Shown piece by piece: positions 7,975-16,129 of a DNA stretch of 64,000 nt. Made by a program: the position numbers and the translations under genes. The notes under the pieces are model-generated. The model was not told the origin of the DNA, searched no databases, and saw only the letters and a list, made by a program, of their open reading frames with translations. Every line of letters starts with the position of its first letter. The first letter of the stretch is position 1. Source of the DNA: JALOLV01 sp046295175 (GTDB lineage: Bacteria; Bacteroidota; Bacteroidia; Cytophagales; Spirosomataceae); contig JBKBNY010000002.1 of the NCBI GenBank assembly GCA_046295175.1, positions 372,001-436,000 on the forward strand. The letters run 5' to 3'.

Positions 7975-8883
7975 ATGCACGACCACGGTCATCATCACCA
8001 CCATCATGCTCCCCAAAACCTGAATCGAGCATTTGTTTTAGCAATTTTGCTAAATCTTGTGTATGTTATTGTGGAACTGAGTGCGGGTTTTAAGTTCGAT
8101 TCGCTTGCCTTGTTGTCAGATGCCAGCCATAATATCTCCGATATTGCCAGTTTGCTAATCTCTGCTTTAGCATTTTGGTTATTGAAACGCAAAGCACCTC
8201 AAAATCTGACCTATGGTTATCGCAAAACGACTATTTTAGCAACGCTCATCAATGCGATTTTACTTTTGATAGCTGTTGGCGGCATCATCATTGAGGCCAT
8301 CGAACGTTTTGAGAATCCACCCCAGATAAAAGGCTTGACAGTAGCAATTGTGGCGGGTATCGGTATTGTAATCAATTCATTATCAGCGTTTTTGTTTCAC
8401 AAAGACCAAGAACACGATGCCAACGTAAAAGGGGCGTATCTACACTTATTGGCCGATGCGATGGTTTCGGTGGGCGTGGTTTTTTCGGGAGTTTTGATTA
8501 AATATACAAATTGGTATTGGCTCGACCCCGTGATTAGTTTAGTAATTGCGTTAGTAATTGTTTTTTCGACTTGGAACTTACTGAAAGACAGCGTTTTGAT
8601 GTCGCTTGATGCGGTTCCGAACGGAATTGATTTGAATGTGATTAAAGAAAAAATACTAAATTTTTCAGGAATTGAAGGCATCCATCATATCCACGTTTGG
8701 GGATTAAGCACAACCGAAAATGCTCTGACGGCACATTTGGTAGTTTCGCAAGATACGGATTTAAAGAAAATCGAAAAAATGAGCCACGACATCAAGCATA
8801 CACTCGAACACCTCAATATTCATCACGCTACGCTCGAATTTGAGAGTAAAAATGGGCATTGCCACCACGAAGATTGTGAATAA
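7975..8883 (+). CDS. Cation diffusion facilitator family transporter (zinc-type)
   Basis: Inner-membrane proton-coupled exporter of divalent metal, probably zinc, of the CzcD/ZitB group. The N-terminus is a histidine cluster (six consecutive His near residues 6-11) typical of metal-sensing loops. Six hydrophobic segments follow. The metal site motifs are 'LLSDASHNISD' in helix II and 'HLLADAMVSVGV' in helix V, giving the HxxxD-type pairs of this family. The C-terminal cytosolic domain (residues about 210-302) ends in another His/Cys-rich tail ('HCHHEDCE'). Length 302 is normal. It diverges from the oxidoreductase-MaoC gene and is followed by a hairpin. Confidence 0.9.
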   Translation: MHDHGHHHHHHAPQNLNRAFVLAILLNLVYVIVELSAGFKFDSLALLSDASHNISDIASLLISALAFWLLKRKAPQNLTYGYRKTTILATLINAILLLIAVGGIIIEAIERFENPPQIKGLTVAIVAGIGIVINSLSAFLFHKDQEHDANVKGAYLHLLADAMVSVGVVFSGVLIKYTNWYWLDPVISLVIALVIVFSTWNLLKDSVLMSLDAVPNGIDLNVIKEKILNFSGIEGIHHIHVWGLSTTENALTAHLVVSQDTDLKKIEKMSHDIKHTLEHLNIHHATLEFESKNGHCHHEDCE

Positions 8884-8886
8884 AGC

Positions 8887-8915
8887 AAACGGCAGGGATA
8901 AAATCTCTGCCGTTT
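8887..8915 (+). terminator. Hairpin after the CDF exporter gene
   Basis: AAACGGCAG and CTGCCGTTT are perfect arms, extended inward by three more pairs (one G-U), with a 5-base loop. It starts 4 bases after the stop codon. There is no T-tract after it, so it may act as an mRNA 3' end stabiliser as much as a terminator. Confidence 0.5.
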
Positions 8916-8945
8916 AACGAAATAGACCTAATTGATTGGAATCTC

Positions 8946-9079
8946 TTAAATATCTGCAAGCATTTCGGCTATAATTTCTGTTTTTGATACTCCAAATTTC
9001 GTTTTCTTTTCTAAACAAAATTACATCTTTCATCAGTATCAAATATGATATTTGTCAATTCAGGTACTTCTCGACACTT
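8946..9079 (-). pseudogene. Possible remnant of a small gene, frameshifted
   Basis: The 293-base gap between the exporter and the ATPase holds no intact gene. On the minus strand two frames join into a protein-like run if one base is skipped near 9020: 'KCREVPELTNIIFDT' in one frame, then 'KKTKFGVSKTEIIAEMLADI' and a stop in the other. No start codon is apparent. This could be a decayed small gene or chance; no family was recognised. Confidence 0.2.
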
Positions 9080-9176
9080 TTAGGTGTGATTCAAAACCAA
9101 TTACCTACAAAAACCGTTATCTATACGTTCGGATAATGAGTAGTACCGAATCTGTCTTTACAAAAAATCCAGAGAA

Positions 9177-10694
9177 ATGTCGTTTGATAAAAGCCTTTTA
9201 AAGATTAATACCCTTGCCGAACTACGTGCCAGTGGCTACAAAAGTAAATCTATTAAGCAAGAGCTACGAGATAACCTAATTGAGAAATTACGCAAAAAAG
9301 AAAACGTTTTTGCCGGAATCTGGGGCTATGAAGACACCGTCTTGCCCGATGTTGAGCGAGCGATTCTCTCGATGCACCACATTAATTTATTGGGTTTGCG
9401 TGGGCAAGCCAAAACCCGTATCGCACGGTTGATGGTCAATCTTTTGGACGAATACGTACCAGTCGTGGCTGGTTCTGAACTAAACGACGACCCATTGCAT
9501 CCGCTTTCGAGATTTGCCAAAGATTTGATTGCCGAAAAAGGCGACCAAACACCGATTGCGTGGCTTCATCGAGATGAACGCTACAACGAAAAATTGGCGA
9601 CTCCTGATGTTTCGATTGCCGATTTGATTGGCGATGTTGACCCCATCAAGGCTGCCACTTTGAAACTCCCGTATTCTGATGAAAGAGTAATCCATTTCGG
9701 GATGATTCCACGTTCGCATCGTTGTATTTTTGTAATCAACGAATTGCCCGATTTACAGGCCCGAATTCAGGTTTCGTTGTTCAATATTTTACAAGAGGGC
9801 GATATTCAGATTCGCGGATTCAAACTCCGTCTACCGCTCGATATTCAGTTTGTTTTTACTGCCAACCCCGAAGATTATACCAACCGTGGCTCTATCGTAA
9901 CGCCACTCAAAGACCGTATTGATTCGCAAATCGTTACGCATTATCCGAAATCTATCGAAATCGGGCGTAAGATTACCGAACAAGAGGCTCTTATCAAAGA
10001 TGGTCAGAAGAAAATCGAGGTCAATGGTATTTTGAAAGATTTGATAGAACAGATTGCCGTAGAAGCCCGCCAAAGCGAATACGTTGATGCCAAATCGGGG
10101 GTTTCGGCTCGTATGACTATTTCGGCTTACGAAAACCTACTCAGCTCGGCCGAGAGACGCTCAATCATCAATTCAGAAAAAGACACAAACGCAAGATTAT
10201 CAGATATTTACGGAGCAATTGCGGCCATCAACGGCAAAATAGAATTGGTTTACGAAGGCGAGGTCGAAGGCCCAGTTTATGTAGCTCAAAGCCTTATTGG
10301 TAAGGCAATCCGTGCCGAATTCTTGAAATATTTCCCGAATCCCGAGACGGAGGGCAAAAAGAAATCAGGTAAAAATCCTTATCAACAGATTCAGAATTGG
10401 TTTGGTGAAGGCAACGAGATTGATATGTTGAGTGATTTGACCGACAGAGAATACCGAGCAAGACTCAAAACCATCGAGGGTTTAGAAGAAATTGTGGATA
10501 TGTACTACCCAAGAATTGGCGAAAAAGATAAGTTTTTCTTGATGGAGTTTGCTCTACACGGAATCGCCGAATTCTCACTAATCAGCAAAAAATCATTGGA
10601 TACGGGTATCAAATTCAAAGATTTATTGGATAGCATGTTCGACCCCAATAAATTAGACTTTGATGATGAAGACGAAGATTTTGGTAAATATTGA
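9177..10694 (+). CDS. AAA+ ATPase, magnesium-chelatase subunit I-like
   Basis: AAA+ ATPase of 505 residues resembling the ChlI/BchI group (COG1239-like). Walker A is 'GLRGQAKTR' near residues 73-81. The Walker B strand is 'CIFVINELPDL' near 183-193, where the usual Asp-Glu pair appears as Asn-Glu. A sensor-1-like 'TANPEDYTNRG' follows. The C-terminus is strongly acidic ('DDEDEDFG'). Such proteins normally work with a von Willebrand A partner as a metal-dependent remodelling pair. No such partner lies here: the downstream gene is purH on the other strand. True Mg-chelatase activity is therefore unlikely and the client is unknown. The start is an ATG with no visible Shine-Dalgarno sequence. Confidence 0.8.
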   Translation: MSFDKSLLKINTLAELRASGYKSKSIKQELRDNLIEKLRKKENVFAGIWGYEDTVLPDVERAILSMHHINLLGLRGQAKTRIARLMVNLLDEYVPVVAGSELNDDPLHPLSRFAKDLIAEKGDQTPIAWLHRDERYNEKLATPDVSIADLIGDVDPIKAATLKLPYSDERVIHFGMIPRSHRCIFVINELPDLQARIQVSLFNILQEGDIQIRGFKLRLPLDIQFVFTANPEDYTNRGSIVTPLKDRIDSQIVTHYPKSIEIGRKITEQEALIKDGQKKIEVNGILKDLIEQIAVEARQSEYVDAKSGVSARMTISAYENLLSSAERRSIINSEKDTNARLSDIYGAIAAINGKIELVYEGEVEGPVYVAQSLIGKAIRAEFLKYFPNPETEGKKKSGKNPYQQIQNWFGEGNEIDMLSDLTDREYRARLKTIEGLEEIVDMYYPRIGEKDKFFLMEFALHGIAEFSLISKKSLDTGIKFKDLLDSMFDPNKLDFDDEDEDFGKY

Positions 10695-10721
10695 TTTCGG
10701 CTCGGAAGCCTGATAATTTTA

Positions 10722-10743
10722 GGTCGGGATAGGAATCCCGACC
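10722..10743 (+). terminator. Hairpin between the ATPase gene and purH
   Basis: GGTCGGGAT and ATCCCGACC are perfect 9-bp arms around a 4-base loop, 28 bases past the ATPase stop. It lies between convergent genes and has no strong T-tract. It could terminate either transcript. Confidence 0.5.
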
Positions 10744-10778
10744 CAGCAAAAGAGCTTTAGACCACTTAAAAACAAAAG

Positions 10779-10798
10779 TCCTCCCCATCGGGGGAGGA
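10779..10798. repeat. G/C-rich palindrome (REP-like)
   Basis: TCCTCCCC and GGGGAGGA form an 8-bp stem, followed by 'TTTAGGTGGGG'. The composition contrasts sharply with the AT-rich surroundings and recalls the C4/G4 inverted pair at 16021-16098. It sits 12 bases from the 3' end of purH. Confidence 0.5.
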
Positions 10799-10809
10799 TT
10801 TAGGTGGGG

Positions 10810-12324
10810 TCAATGCAAGAAATGACGAACTCCTGTCATTACCATTGCCATATCGTGTTCGTTGCAGAAATCAATCGAGTCTTGGTCGCGGATAGAGCCA
10901 CCAGGCTGTACAACGGCTGTTACGCCTGCTTTGTGAGCAATCTCGACACAATCATTGAATGGGAAAAACGCCTCCGATGCCATCACTGAGCCTTTCAAAT
11001 CAAAACCAAATTCGGCAGCTTTATCAATCGCCTGCTTGAGGGCATCAACACGAGAGGTTTGTCCTACGCCACAAGCCAACATTTGTCCGTCTCTTGCCAA
11101 AACCACATTGTTCGATTTCAAATGCTTACAGATTTTCAGAGCAAATTCCATTGCTTTTACTTCTGCCTCAGTCGGTGTGCGATTGGTAGCTGTCTTGAAA
11201 TCAACGGCTTTTTCGGTTGATAAATCTTTATCTTGCTCCAAAACGCCATTGAGAAGCGTACGGAACTGTTTTTTGCTCAACTCGACAGATTTACGAACCA
11301 ATAAGCGGCGGTCTTTTTTCTTTTTCAGGATTTCGAGAGCATCTGCATCGAATGACGGAGCAATCAAAATCTCAAAAAACAATTTATGAAGTTCTTCGGC
11401 TGTTGCCAAATCTACATTTGTATTGGTAATAATCACTCCACCAAAAGCCGAAACGGGGTCGCAAGCAAGAGCGTTTACATAAGCGTCTTTAGCCGTTGCT
11501 GCCGATGCTACACCACAAGCATTGTTGTGCTTTACGATTACAAAAGACGTAGTGTCAAACTCATCAATCAATCTTACGCAAGCCTCTACATCCATTAAAT
11601 TATTATATGATAACTCCTTGCCATGTAGCTGGTCGAACATCGCATCTAAATCGCCATAAAAAGATGCCGCCTGATGCGGATTTTCGCCGTAACGGAGTGG
11701 CTTTTCGGGCAATGCTTTAAAATTATAAATATTACTCAAGCCCGCAAAATATCCATGAATAGCTGTATCGTAGTGCGAACTCATCGCAAAACCTTCCATT
11801 GCATAGCGACGGCGGTCTTCGAGGTCGGTCGAGCAGTTTTTAGCTTTAAGAATCTCATAAACGTCATCGTACTGGCTACGAGAAGATACAATCAGTACAT
11901 CATTAAAATTTTTGGCTGCTCCACGAATCAACGAAATGCCTCCGATGTCGATTTTTTCGATGATGTCTTCTTCGCTCGCACGCGAGGCCACTGTTTCTTC
12001 AAATGGGTATAAATCAACGATTACCAAATCAATCGACGGAATCTCGAATTGTTCGGCTGTTTTTACATCTCCTTCGTTATCACGACGATACAAGATTCCA
12101 CCAAAAACTTTTGGATGAAGGGTTTTTACACGTCCACCAAAAATCGACGGATAGCTCGTGAGGTCTTCGACCGCAATCACTGGCACGCCCAAGTCTTCGA
12201 TAAACTGTTGAGTACCACCCGTAGAGTAGATTGTTACGTTGTTTTCGTGAAGGATTCGGACGATTTTATCTAATCCATCCTTGTAATAAACAGAAATTAA
12301 CGCTGATTTAATTTGCTTGCCCAT
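10810..12324 (-). CDS. purH: Bifunctional AICAR transformylase / IMP cyclohydrolase
   Basis: Catalyses the last two steps of de novo purine synthesis, AICAR to FAICAR to IMP, in the cytosol. Residues 1-150 are the IMP cyclohydrolase (MGS-like) domain with 'STGGTQQFIEDLGVPV'. The rest is the AICAR transformylase domain with 'RYGENPHQAA', 'KHNNACGVA' and the C-terminal 'QPGGSIRDQDSIDFCNEH' run. The 504 residues are full length for the family. It is a single gene here; guaB, the next step towards GMP, is also in the window at 47091. Its leader contains a dispersed palindrome (12361-12389) downstream of a TAAATTTG element, so that hairpin is probably transcribed as 5' UTR. Confidence 0.96.
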   Translation of the reverse strand: MGKQIKSALISVYYKDGLDKIVRILHENNVTIYSTGGTQQFIEDLGVPVIAVEDLTSYPSIFGGRVKTLHPKVFGGILYRRDNEGDVKTAEQFEIPSIDLVIVDLYPFEETVASRASEEDIIEKIDIGGISLIRGAAKNFNDVLIVSSRSQYDDVYEILKAKNCSTDLEDRRRYAMEGFAMSSHYDTAIHGYFAGLSNIYNFKALPEKPLRYGENPHQAASFYGDLDAMFDQLHGKELSYNNLMDVEACVRLIDEFDTTSFVIVKHNNACGVASAATAKDAYVNALACDPVSAFGGVIITNTNVDLATAEELHKLFFEILIAPSFDADALEILKKKKDRRLLVRKSVELSKKQFRTLLNGVLEQDKDLSTEKAVDFKTATNRTPTEAEVKAMEFALKICKHLKSNNVVLARDGQMLACGVGQTSRVDALKQAIDKAAEFGFDLKGSVMASEAFFPFNDCVEIAHKAGVTAVVQPGGSIRDQDSIDFCNEHDMAMVMTGVRHFLH

Positions 12325-12360
12325 TTATGGAATGATTTTTGCTTTGTTTTTAACAATAAT

Positions 12361-12389
12361 CCCTGACAGGATTTTAAACCCAGTCAGGG
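12361..12389. repeat. CCCTGAC-type dispersed palindrome in the purH leader
   Basis: CCCTGAC (12361-12367) and GTCAGGG (12383-12389) with a 15-base centre containing TTTTAAA. Same family as the elements at 4183-4215 and 29311-29358. It lies 37 bases upstream of the purH start codon. Confidence 0.55.
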
Positions 12390-12409
12390 GTGTAATTCAA
12401 TTGAAAGTG

Positions 12410-12417
12410 CAAATTTA
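12410..12417 (-). promoter_or_regulatory. -7 element for purH
   Basis: TAAATTTG on the minus strand, a match to TAnnTTTG, 86 bases before the purH ATG. A TTG lies about 22 bases further upstream, longer than the ideal spacing. Confidence 0.35.
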
Positions 12418-12466
12418 GTACTTTTTATTGAAACCACCGCAAATGTCCCTAATTCCGAATTTATTG

Positions 12467-12982
12467 ATGAAAAAAGCCCTTTTTACGCCAATTTTCGCGG
12501 TATTTATTAATACTGTGCTTTTAGCTCAATATCAAAAAAGTACAAATTTGAAACAGAGTTTTATTGGCATGAGGTTCAAAGATTATAAAGAACTCGGAGG
12601 GGTATCAAAGATAAAAAGTGCGGCTATTAACCTTCATTACGGTATAGCACACCTCCAAAAGGGTGAAAAACATATACTATTGCTTTCCAAATTTGAGAAT
12701 TCGATAAATAATCCTGATGATTTTCAGTTGAAAGTCTCGGATGTTGTCGAGATACCGAAGTTCAATGAATTTTATTATTCAGTTGCCGTCAAAGGGTGTA
12801 GCCAAAACGGCAAGAACGACACATCTCTATTTGCCCTTGCTGTAAGTGAAGACACTAAAAAGTATTTGACCAAGGTTGTGAAAGTTTGGAAGTTAGACAA
12901 AGCAAACGGAAAAATCGTGGATTATCCGAGTGCGGGAGTCAAATGTAAAAATGATTTTGAGACGATAGTTGTGAGCGAATGA
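12467..12982 (+). CDS. Secreted hypothetical protein
   Basis: No family recognised. From the ATG chosen here the product has about 171 residues and begins with a good signal peptide: 'MKKAL', a hydrophobic stretch, then a cleavage-like 'LLAQ'. The frame can be extended upstream to a TTG at 12428, but that would bury the signal peptide. The mature part is mixed alpha/beta with Lys-rich patches and two cysteines ('VKGCSQNG' and 'GVKCKND'), which could form a disulfide in the periplasm. It diverges from purH. Two hairpins follow the stop. Confidence 0.6.
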   Translation: MKKALFTPIFAVFINTVLLAQYQKSTNLKQSFIGMRFKDYKELGGVSKIKSAAINLHYGIAHLQKGEKHILLLSKFENSINNPDDFQLKVSDVVEIPKFNEFYYSVAVKGCSQNGKNDTSLFALAVSEDTKKYLTKVVKVWKLDKANGKIVDYPSAGVKCKNDFETIVVSE

Positions 12983-12988
12983 CCTACA

Positions 12989-13010
12989 GCAGCAGGAAGT
13001 TTCCTGCTGT
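12989..13010 (+). terminator. Hairpin after the secreted protein gene
   Basis: ACAGCAGGAA and TTCCTGCTGT are perfect 10-bp arms separated by two bases, starting 7 bases after the stop. No T-tract follows. Confidence 0.45.
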
Positions 13011-13026
13011 TGGGTGGTCTATACTT

Positions 13027-13055
13027 GATGCAAGTTTCCGAAAGGAGCTTGCATC
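13027..13055. repeat. Second hairpin downstream
   Basis: GATGCAAG and CTTGCATC are perfect 8-bp arms, with inner TTTCC/GGA pairing around a GAAA loop. It overlaps the first possible ATG of the small membrane ORF that follows, which makes that start doubtful. Confidence 0.4.
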
Positions 13056-13357
13056 TTCTTTTTATCACTGATTTTGTTAATTTGGCCTTGATGATTTCGC
13101 TGATTTACATTATTTTCGTAAAAAATCCATCAAATATGAGCAAGCTACACATCGTAAGGGCGTTAAAAAGTATTTTGATTGTATGTAATTTCAATTACTC
13201 ACGTAATAACTTCTCTGCCGTGGGTTTAATCTTAATCATTGCCGGACTTTGGGTGTATGAATTAAAAATGCAAAATGAGTTAAACCGTAAATCTATTGTA
13301 TTTGTTTTACTACTTTGCATTAGCGTGTTTACCCTCTATTATTTAAAATACAATTAA
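13028..13357 (+). CDS. Possible small membrane protein
   Basis: Short ORF of about 109 residues with three hydrophobic segments ('LALMISLIYIIFV', 'FSAVGLILIIAGLWVY', 'IVFVLLLCISVFTLYYL') separated by Lys/Arg-rich loops. No family recognised. The first ATG lies inside a strong hairpin; an alternative ATG at 13136 would leave two membrane segments. It ends 6 bases from the convergent adenosyltransferase gene. It may be real or decayed sequence. Confidence 0.35.
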   Translation: MQVSERSLHLLFITDFVNLALMISLIYIIFVKNPSNMSKLHIVRALKSILIVCNFNYSRNNFSAVGLILIIAGLWVYELKMQNELNRKSIVFVLLLCISVFTLYYLKYN

Positions 13358-13363
13358 GAATCT

Positions 13364-13912
13364 TCAAACTCTTGGCTTCCACGCTACTTCTTCGGTGCCG
13401 AGTTCTTGAGTAACTTTTCGAGATAATACAAAAAGAAAATCAGAAAGACGGTTTAAGTACTTGATAATCAGCGGGTTTGGTTCTTCTAAGTCAGATAATC
13501 GAATCACCAAACGCTCGGCCCTGCGGCAAACTGTACGGGCAACGTGCGTAAATGAAACCGACTGATGCCCTCCGGGTAAAACAAATGCCCGAAGTGGCGG
13601 AATGACCTCGTTCATTTCATCCATTTGTTTTTCGAGCAATTCGATGTCGGTCTCCAATAAATCAGGAATTTTTTTCTTGGTTTGTTCAGCTTCAGAAGCT
13701 AAATCTGCTCCAATCGTAAACAATCGGTCTTGGATTTCTTTCAGCAAATCTTTTCTCGATTCGTTTACGGGCAAATCTCGCAAAACCCCAATCCAAGCGT
13801 TCAATTCATCGACCGTGCCGTAGCTCTCAATTTTCAAATCTCCTTTGCTGACTCTTGTGCCTCCTACGAGCGAAGTCATACCTCTATCGCCTGTTTTTGT
13901 GTATATTTTCAT
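13364..13912 (-). CDS. Cob(I)alamin adenosyltransferase, PduO type
   Basis: Transfers the adenosyl group of ATP to cob(I)alamin to give coenzyme B12; cytosolic. The ATP-binding N-terminus 'MKIYTKTGDRGMTSL' and 'YGTVDELNAWIG' are characteristic of the PduO/MMAB family. The C-terminal helix contains 'RTVCRRAERLVIRL' and 'LNRLSDFLFVLSR'. The 182 residues are full length. No other cobalamin genes are near, so it probably serves salvage for B12-dependent enzymes encoded elsewhere. Convergent with the small membrane ORF. Confidence 0.92.
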   Translation of the reverse strand: MKIYTKTGDRGMTSLVGGTRVSKGDLKIESYGTVDELNAWIGVLRDLPVNESRKDLLKEIQDRLFTIGADLASEAEQTKKKIPDLLETDIELLEKQMDEMNEVIPPLRAFVLPGGHQSVSFTHVARTVCRRAERLVIRLSDLEEPNPLIIKYLNRLSDFLFVLSRKVTQELGTEEVAWKPRV

Positions 13913-13977
13913 TTAGTTTGATTTTTAGGATTCTCGATGATAATAAGGATTTTCGAATTCTCTGCTGTACCTTTGTA

Positions 13978-13985
13978 TCGTTAAA
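13978..13985 (+). promoter_or_regulatory. -7 element before the DUF1648-like gene
   Basis: TACCTTTG, a full match to TAnnTTTG, 68 bases upstream of the ATG at 14054. No TTG at the expected spacing. Confidence 0.35.
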
Positions 13986-14053
13986 ACAAAAGGATTAGAC
14001 TATGGGTTTAAAATTAATCCTATAATTCTATAAAATCCTGTAAATCAAGGTTT

Positions 14054-14554
14054 ATGTCAATTTCTCACGTATTTTTTAGTTTTTGGCGGAAGGTTTCGTT
14101 GCCGTTTTTGACAATCGCACTTCTCATAATTTATGTTACGTTTCCCGATAATGTGGCGGTTCACCACAATGAAGCCGGCAACCCAGACCGATTTATGAGC
14201 AAGCAAGATGTCTTTTATGTGTTTGTAGCTGTAGCTGGTATTTTCAATCTGTTGGTACTTAGCCTTAAAGCAACCATCAAAAAGCTTGATTTTGCTAAGT
14301 TAAATGTCGAAAGTCCGTGGACAAAAAGTGAAGGCTTGAGTCCGATGATTCAGGCTTGGTTCGATGCTTTTATAGCAATTGTCAATTCGTTTTTAGCGAT
14401 TGTACTGATTGCAATTAGCCGAATAAACCGCACCGATGGACAAGTTTTAGATATTAATTATAACTGGGTTTTGATTGGCGGAGCAATCATTTTGATGATA
14501 TTGATATTCTACTTGCCAGTCAGATTGTTATTTACGAAACCAAGCCACGAATAA
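14054..14554 (+). CDS. DUF1648-like membrane protein
   Basis: Integral membrane protein of 166 residues with about four hydrophobic segments, at roughly 14-30, 52-70, 108-127 and 140-160. After the first segment comes 'VAVHHNEAGNPDRFMSKQD', which matches the loop of DUF1648 proteins ('P-x-x-x-H-x-x-x-G-x-x-D-x-x-x-x-K'). That domain occurs in SdpI-type immunity proteins and many uncharacterised membrane proteins. No toxin gene is nearby. Function unknown. A very strong terminator follows the stop. Confidence 0.65.
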   Translation: MSISHVFFSFWRKVSLPFLTIALLIIYVTFPDNVAVHHNEAGNPDRFMSKQDVFYVFVAVAGIFNLLVLSLKATIKKLDFAKLNVESPWTKSEGLSPMIQAWFDAFIAIVNSFLAIVLIAISRINRTDGQVLDINYNWVLIGGAIILMILIFYLPVRLLFTKPSHE

Positions 14555-14576
14555 TTTTTCGTTCGTTGTAAATGCT

Positions 14577-14612
14577 AAAAGCCTGATAATGAAAGTTCAT
14601 TATCAGGCTTTT
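14577..14612 (+). terminator. Intrinsic terminator after the DUF1648-like gene
   Basis: Arms of 17 bp (AAAAGCCTGATAATGAA and its exact complement) around a 2-base centre, ending in a T-rich run. Also usable in the opposite direction. Confidence 0.8.
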
Positions 14613-14690
14613 GTTTTATAAAAATATATTTAAACAAGAGTTTTTGAGTTGTAAATGACCTCGATTATAGATATTGAAATAAATCCCTTG

Positions 14691-14710
14691 AAACCGTGAC
14701 ACGGATTCTT
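14691..14710. repeat. Copy 1 of a CCGTGNCACGG palindromic repeat
   Basis: AACCGTGACACGGATTCT occurs here and, inverted, at 31581-31600. The core CCGTGACACGG is a perfect palindrome with one central base. Both copies are intergenic. Confidence 0.5.
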
Positions 14711-14803
14711 TGTCTTTTTGCTTAACTAATTTATTTCAAAATCTATAAAAGTCGATTAGCAGACTAAATTATAATTGAAAGCAAAACCAATGAGCGACTT
14801 TTC

Positions 14804-16006
14804 TTAAACCCTCTCGAAGATAGTTGCAATGCCCATTCCGCCACCGATACAGAGCGTAACCAGCCCTACACCTTTGCCCGAACGCTCCATTTCATCAATC
14901 AACGTAGCCGAAAGAATCGCCCCCGTTGCTCCGAGCGGATGCCCAAGTGCAATCGAACCACCGTTTACATTTACTTTTGAATCTTCTACGCCCAATTCAT
15001 CCATAAAAAACATCGGAACAGCCGCAAATGCCTCATTGACTTCAAATAAATCAATGTCTTTGATGCTCATTCCGGCCTTTTTCAATACTTTTTTTGCGGC
15101 AGGTACTGGCCCAGTAAGCATAATTGTTGGCTCCGAACCCGTTATGGCAAATGCTTTTACTTTGGCACGTGGTTTTAGGCCTAATTTCTCACCGATTTCT
15201 TTACTTCCAATCAGCAAACCAGCCGAACCATCAACGATTTGAGAAGAATTACCAGCGTGGTGTACATGATTTATTTTATCAAGATTGGCGTATTTCAATA
15301 ATGCCAACGAATTAAGACCCATTTGTCCCATCATCTCAAAGGCTGGTTTTAGTTTACCCAAACTCTCTACGGTTGTGTCGGGTCGTACGCCTTCGTCGTG
15401 AGCCAATACCAATTCGCCAATTTCATCGTAAATCGGTACGATTGATTTAGCAAAACGGTTTTCGGCTTGCGAAATCACCGCTCTGCGATACGACTCTGCC
15501 GCAAAAGTATCGACATCGGTGCGTGAATATCCGTACTTTGTGGCTATCAAATCGGCCGAGATTCCCTGCGGAACGATTTTGTGATTTGCCACGATTTGCG
15601 GATTCATAAACAACGCTCCGCCATCCATACCCATTGGCACTCTCGACATTGATTCTACGCCACCCGCTACAATCATATCTACCTGCCCCGACATCACGTA
15701 TGCTGCCGCCATATTAATGGCTTCGAGTCCAGACGAGCAAAAACGATTGACCTGCACACCCGCCACCGACTGGTCGTAGCCAGCCTCAAGCACTGCTGTG
15801 CGGGCAATATCGGCACCTTGCTCACCGATTGGCGTTACACAGCCCATGATGACATCATCGACAAAACTGGTATCGAGGTTATTACGATTTTTGATTTCTT
15901 TTAAAACAGCCGAAAGCAACTGCACTGGCTGAACTTCGTGGAGTGAGCCGTCGGCTTTTCCACGCCCACGAGGGGTTCTTACGGCATCATAGATATAGGC
16001 TTCCAT
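14804..16006 (-). CDS. Thiolase family acetyl-CoA C-acyltransferase
   Basis: Thiolase of 400 residues that condenses or cleaves acyl-CoA with CoA, in fatty-acid beta-oxidation or acetoacetyl-CoA formation. The nucleophilic Cys is in 'NRFCSSGLEAINMA' near residue 88. The catalytic His is in 'GGSIALGHPLGATGA' near 350. The second Cys is in 'VTLCIGGGMG' near 385. The start 'MEAYIYDAVRTPRGRGK' is typical of FadA-like degradative thiolases. No other beta-oxidation genes adjoin it. The 5' side is marked by a G/C-rich inverted repeat. Confidence 0.93.
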   Translation of the reverse strand: MEAYIYDAVRTPRGRGKADGSLHEVQPVQLLSAVLKEIKNRNNLDTSFVDDVIMGCVTPIGEQGADIARTAVLEAGYDQSVAGVQVNRFCSSGLEAINMAAAYVMSGQVDMIVAGGVESMSRVPMGMDGGALFMNPQIVANHKIVPQGISADLIATKYGYSRTDVDTFAAESYRRAVISQAENRFAKSIVPIYDEIGELVLAHDEGVRPDTTVESLGKLKPAFEMMGQMGLNSLALLKYANLDKINHVHHAGNSSQIVDGSAGLLIGSKEIGEKLGLKPRAKVKAFAITGSEPTIMLTGPVPAAKKVLKKAGMSIKDIDLFEVNEAFAAVPMFFMDELGVEDSKVNVNGGSIALGHPLGATGAILSATLIDEMERSGKGVGLVTLCIGGGMGIATIFERV

Positions 16007-16020
16007 AGTTGAAAATTAGT

Positions 16021-16098
16021 CCCCAACCCCCAGAGGGGGACTTTCTTCGAGTCGAAATATGAGTATTTGCCATAAAAATTCCCCTCTGGGGTTAGGGG
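16021..16098. repeat. Inverted pair of C4/G4-rich repeat units
   Basis: CCCCAACCCCCAGAGGGG (16021-16038) is matched in inverse orientation by CCCCTCTGGGGTTAGGGG (16081-16098), with 42 bases between. Each unit is itself partly palindromic (CCCC-AGA-GGGG). This REP-like arrangement lies directly upstream of the thiolase start. Confidence 0.6.
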
Positions 16099-16129
16099 CT
16101 TTGTTATGCTTGCATACTAATTAACAAAT

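Noticed and set aside
10955..11389. Plus-strand ORF of 144 residues
   Set aside because: Fully antisense to the conserved transformylase domain of purH.
12428..12466. TTG-initiated extension of the secreted hypothetical protein
   Set aside because: Would put 13 residues before a well-formed signal peptide beginning at 12467.
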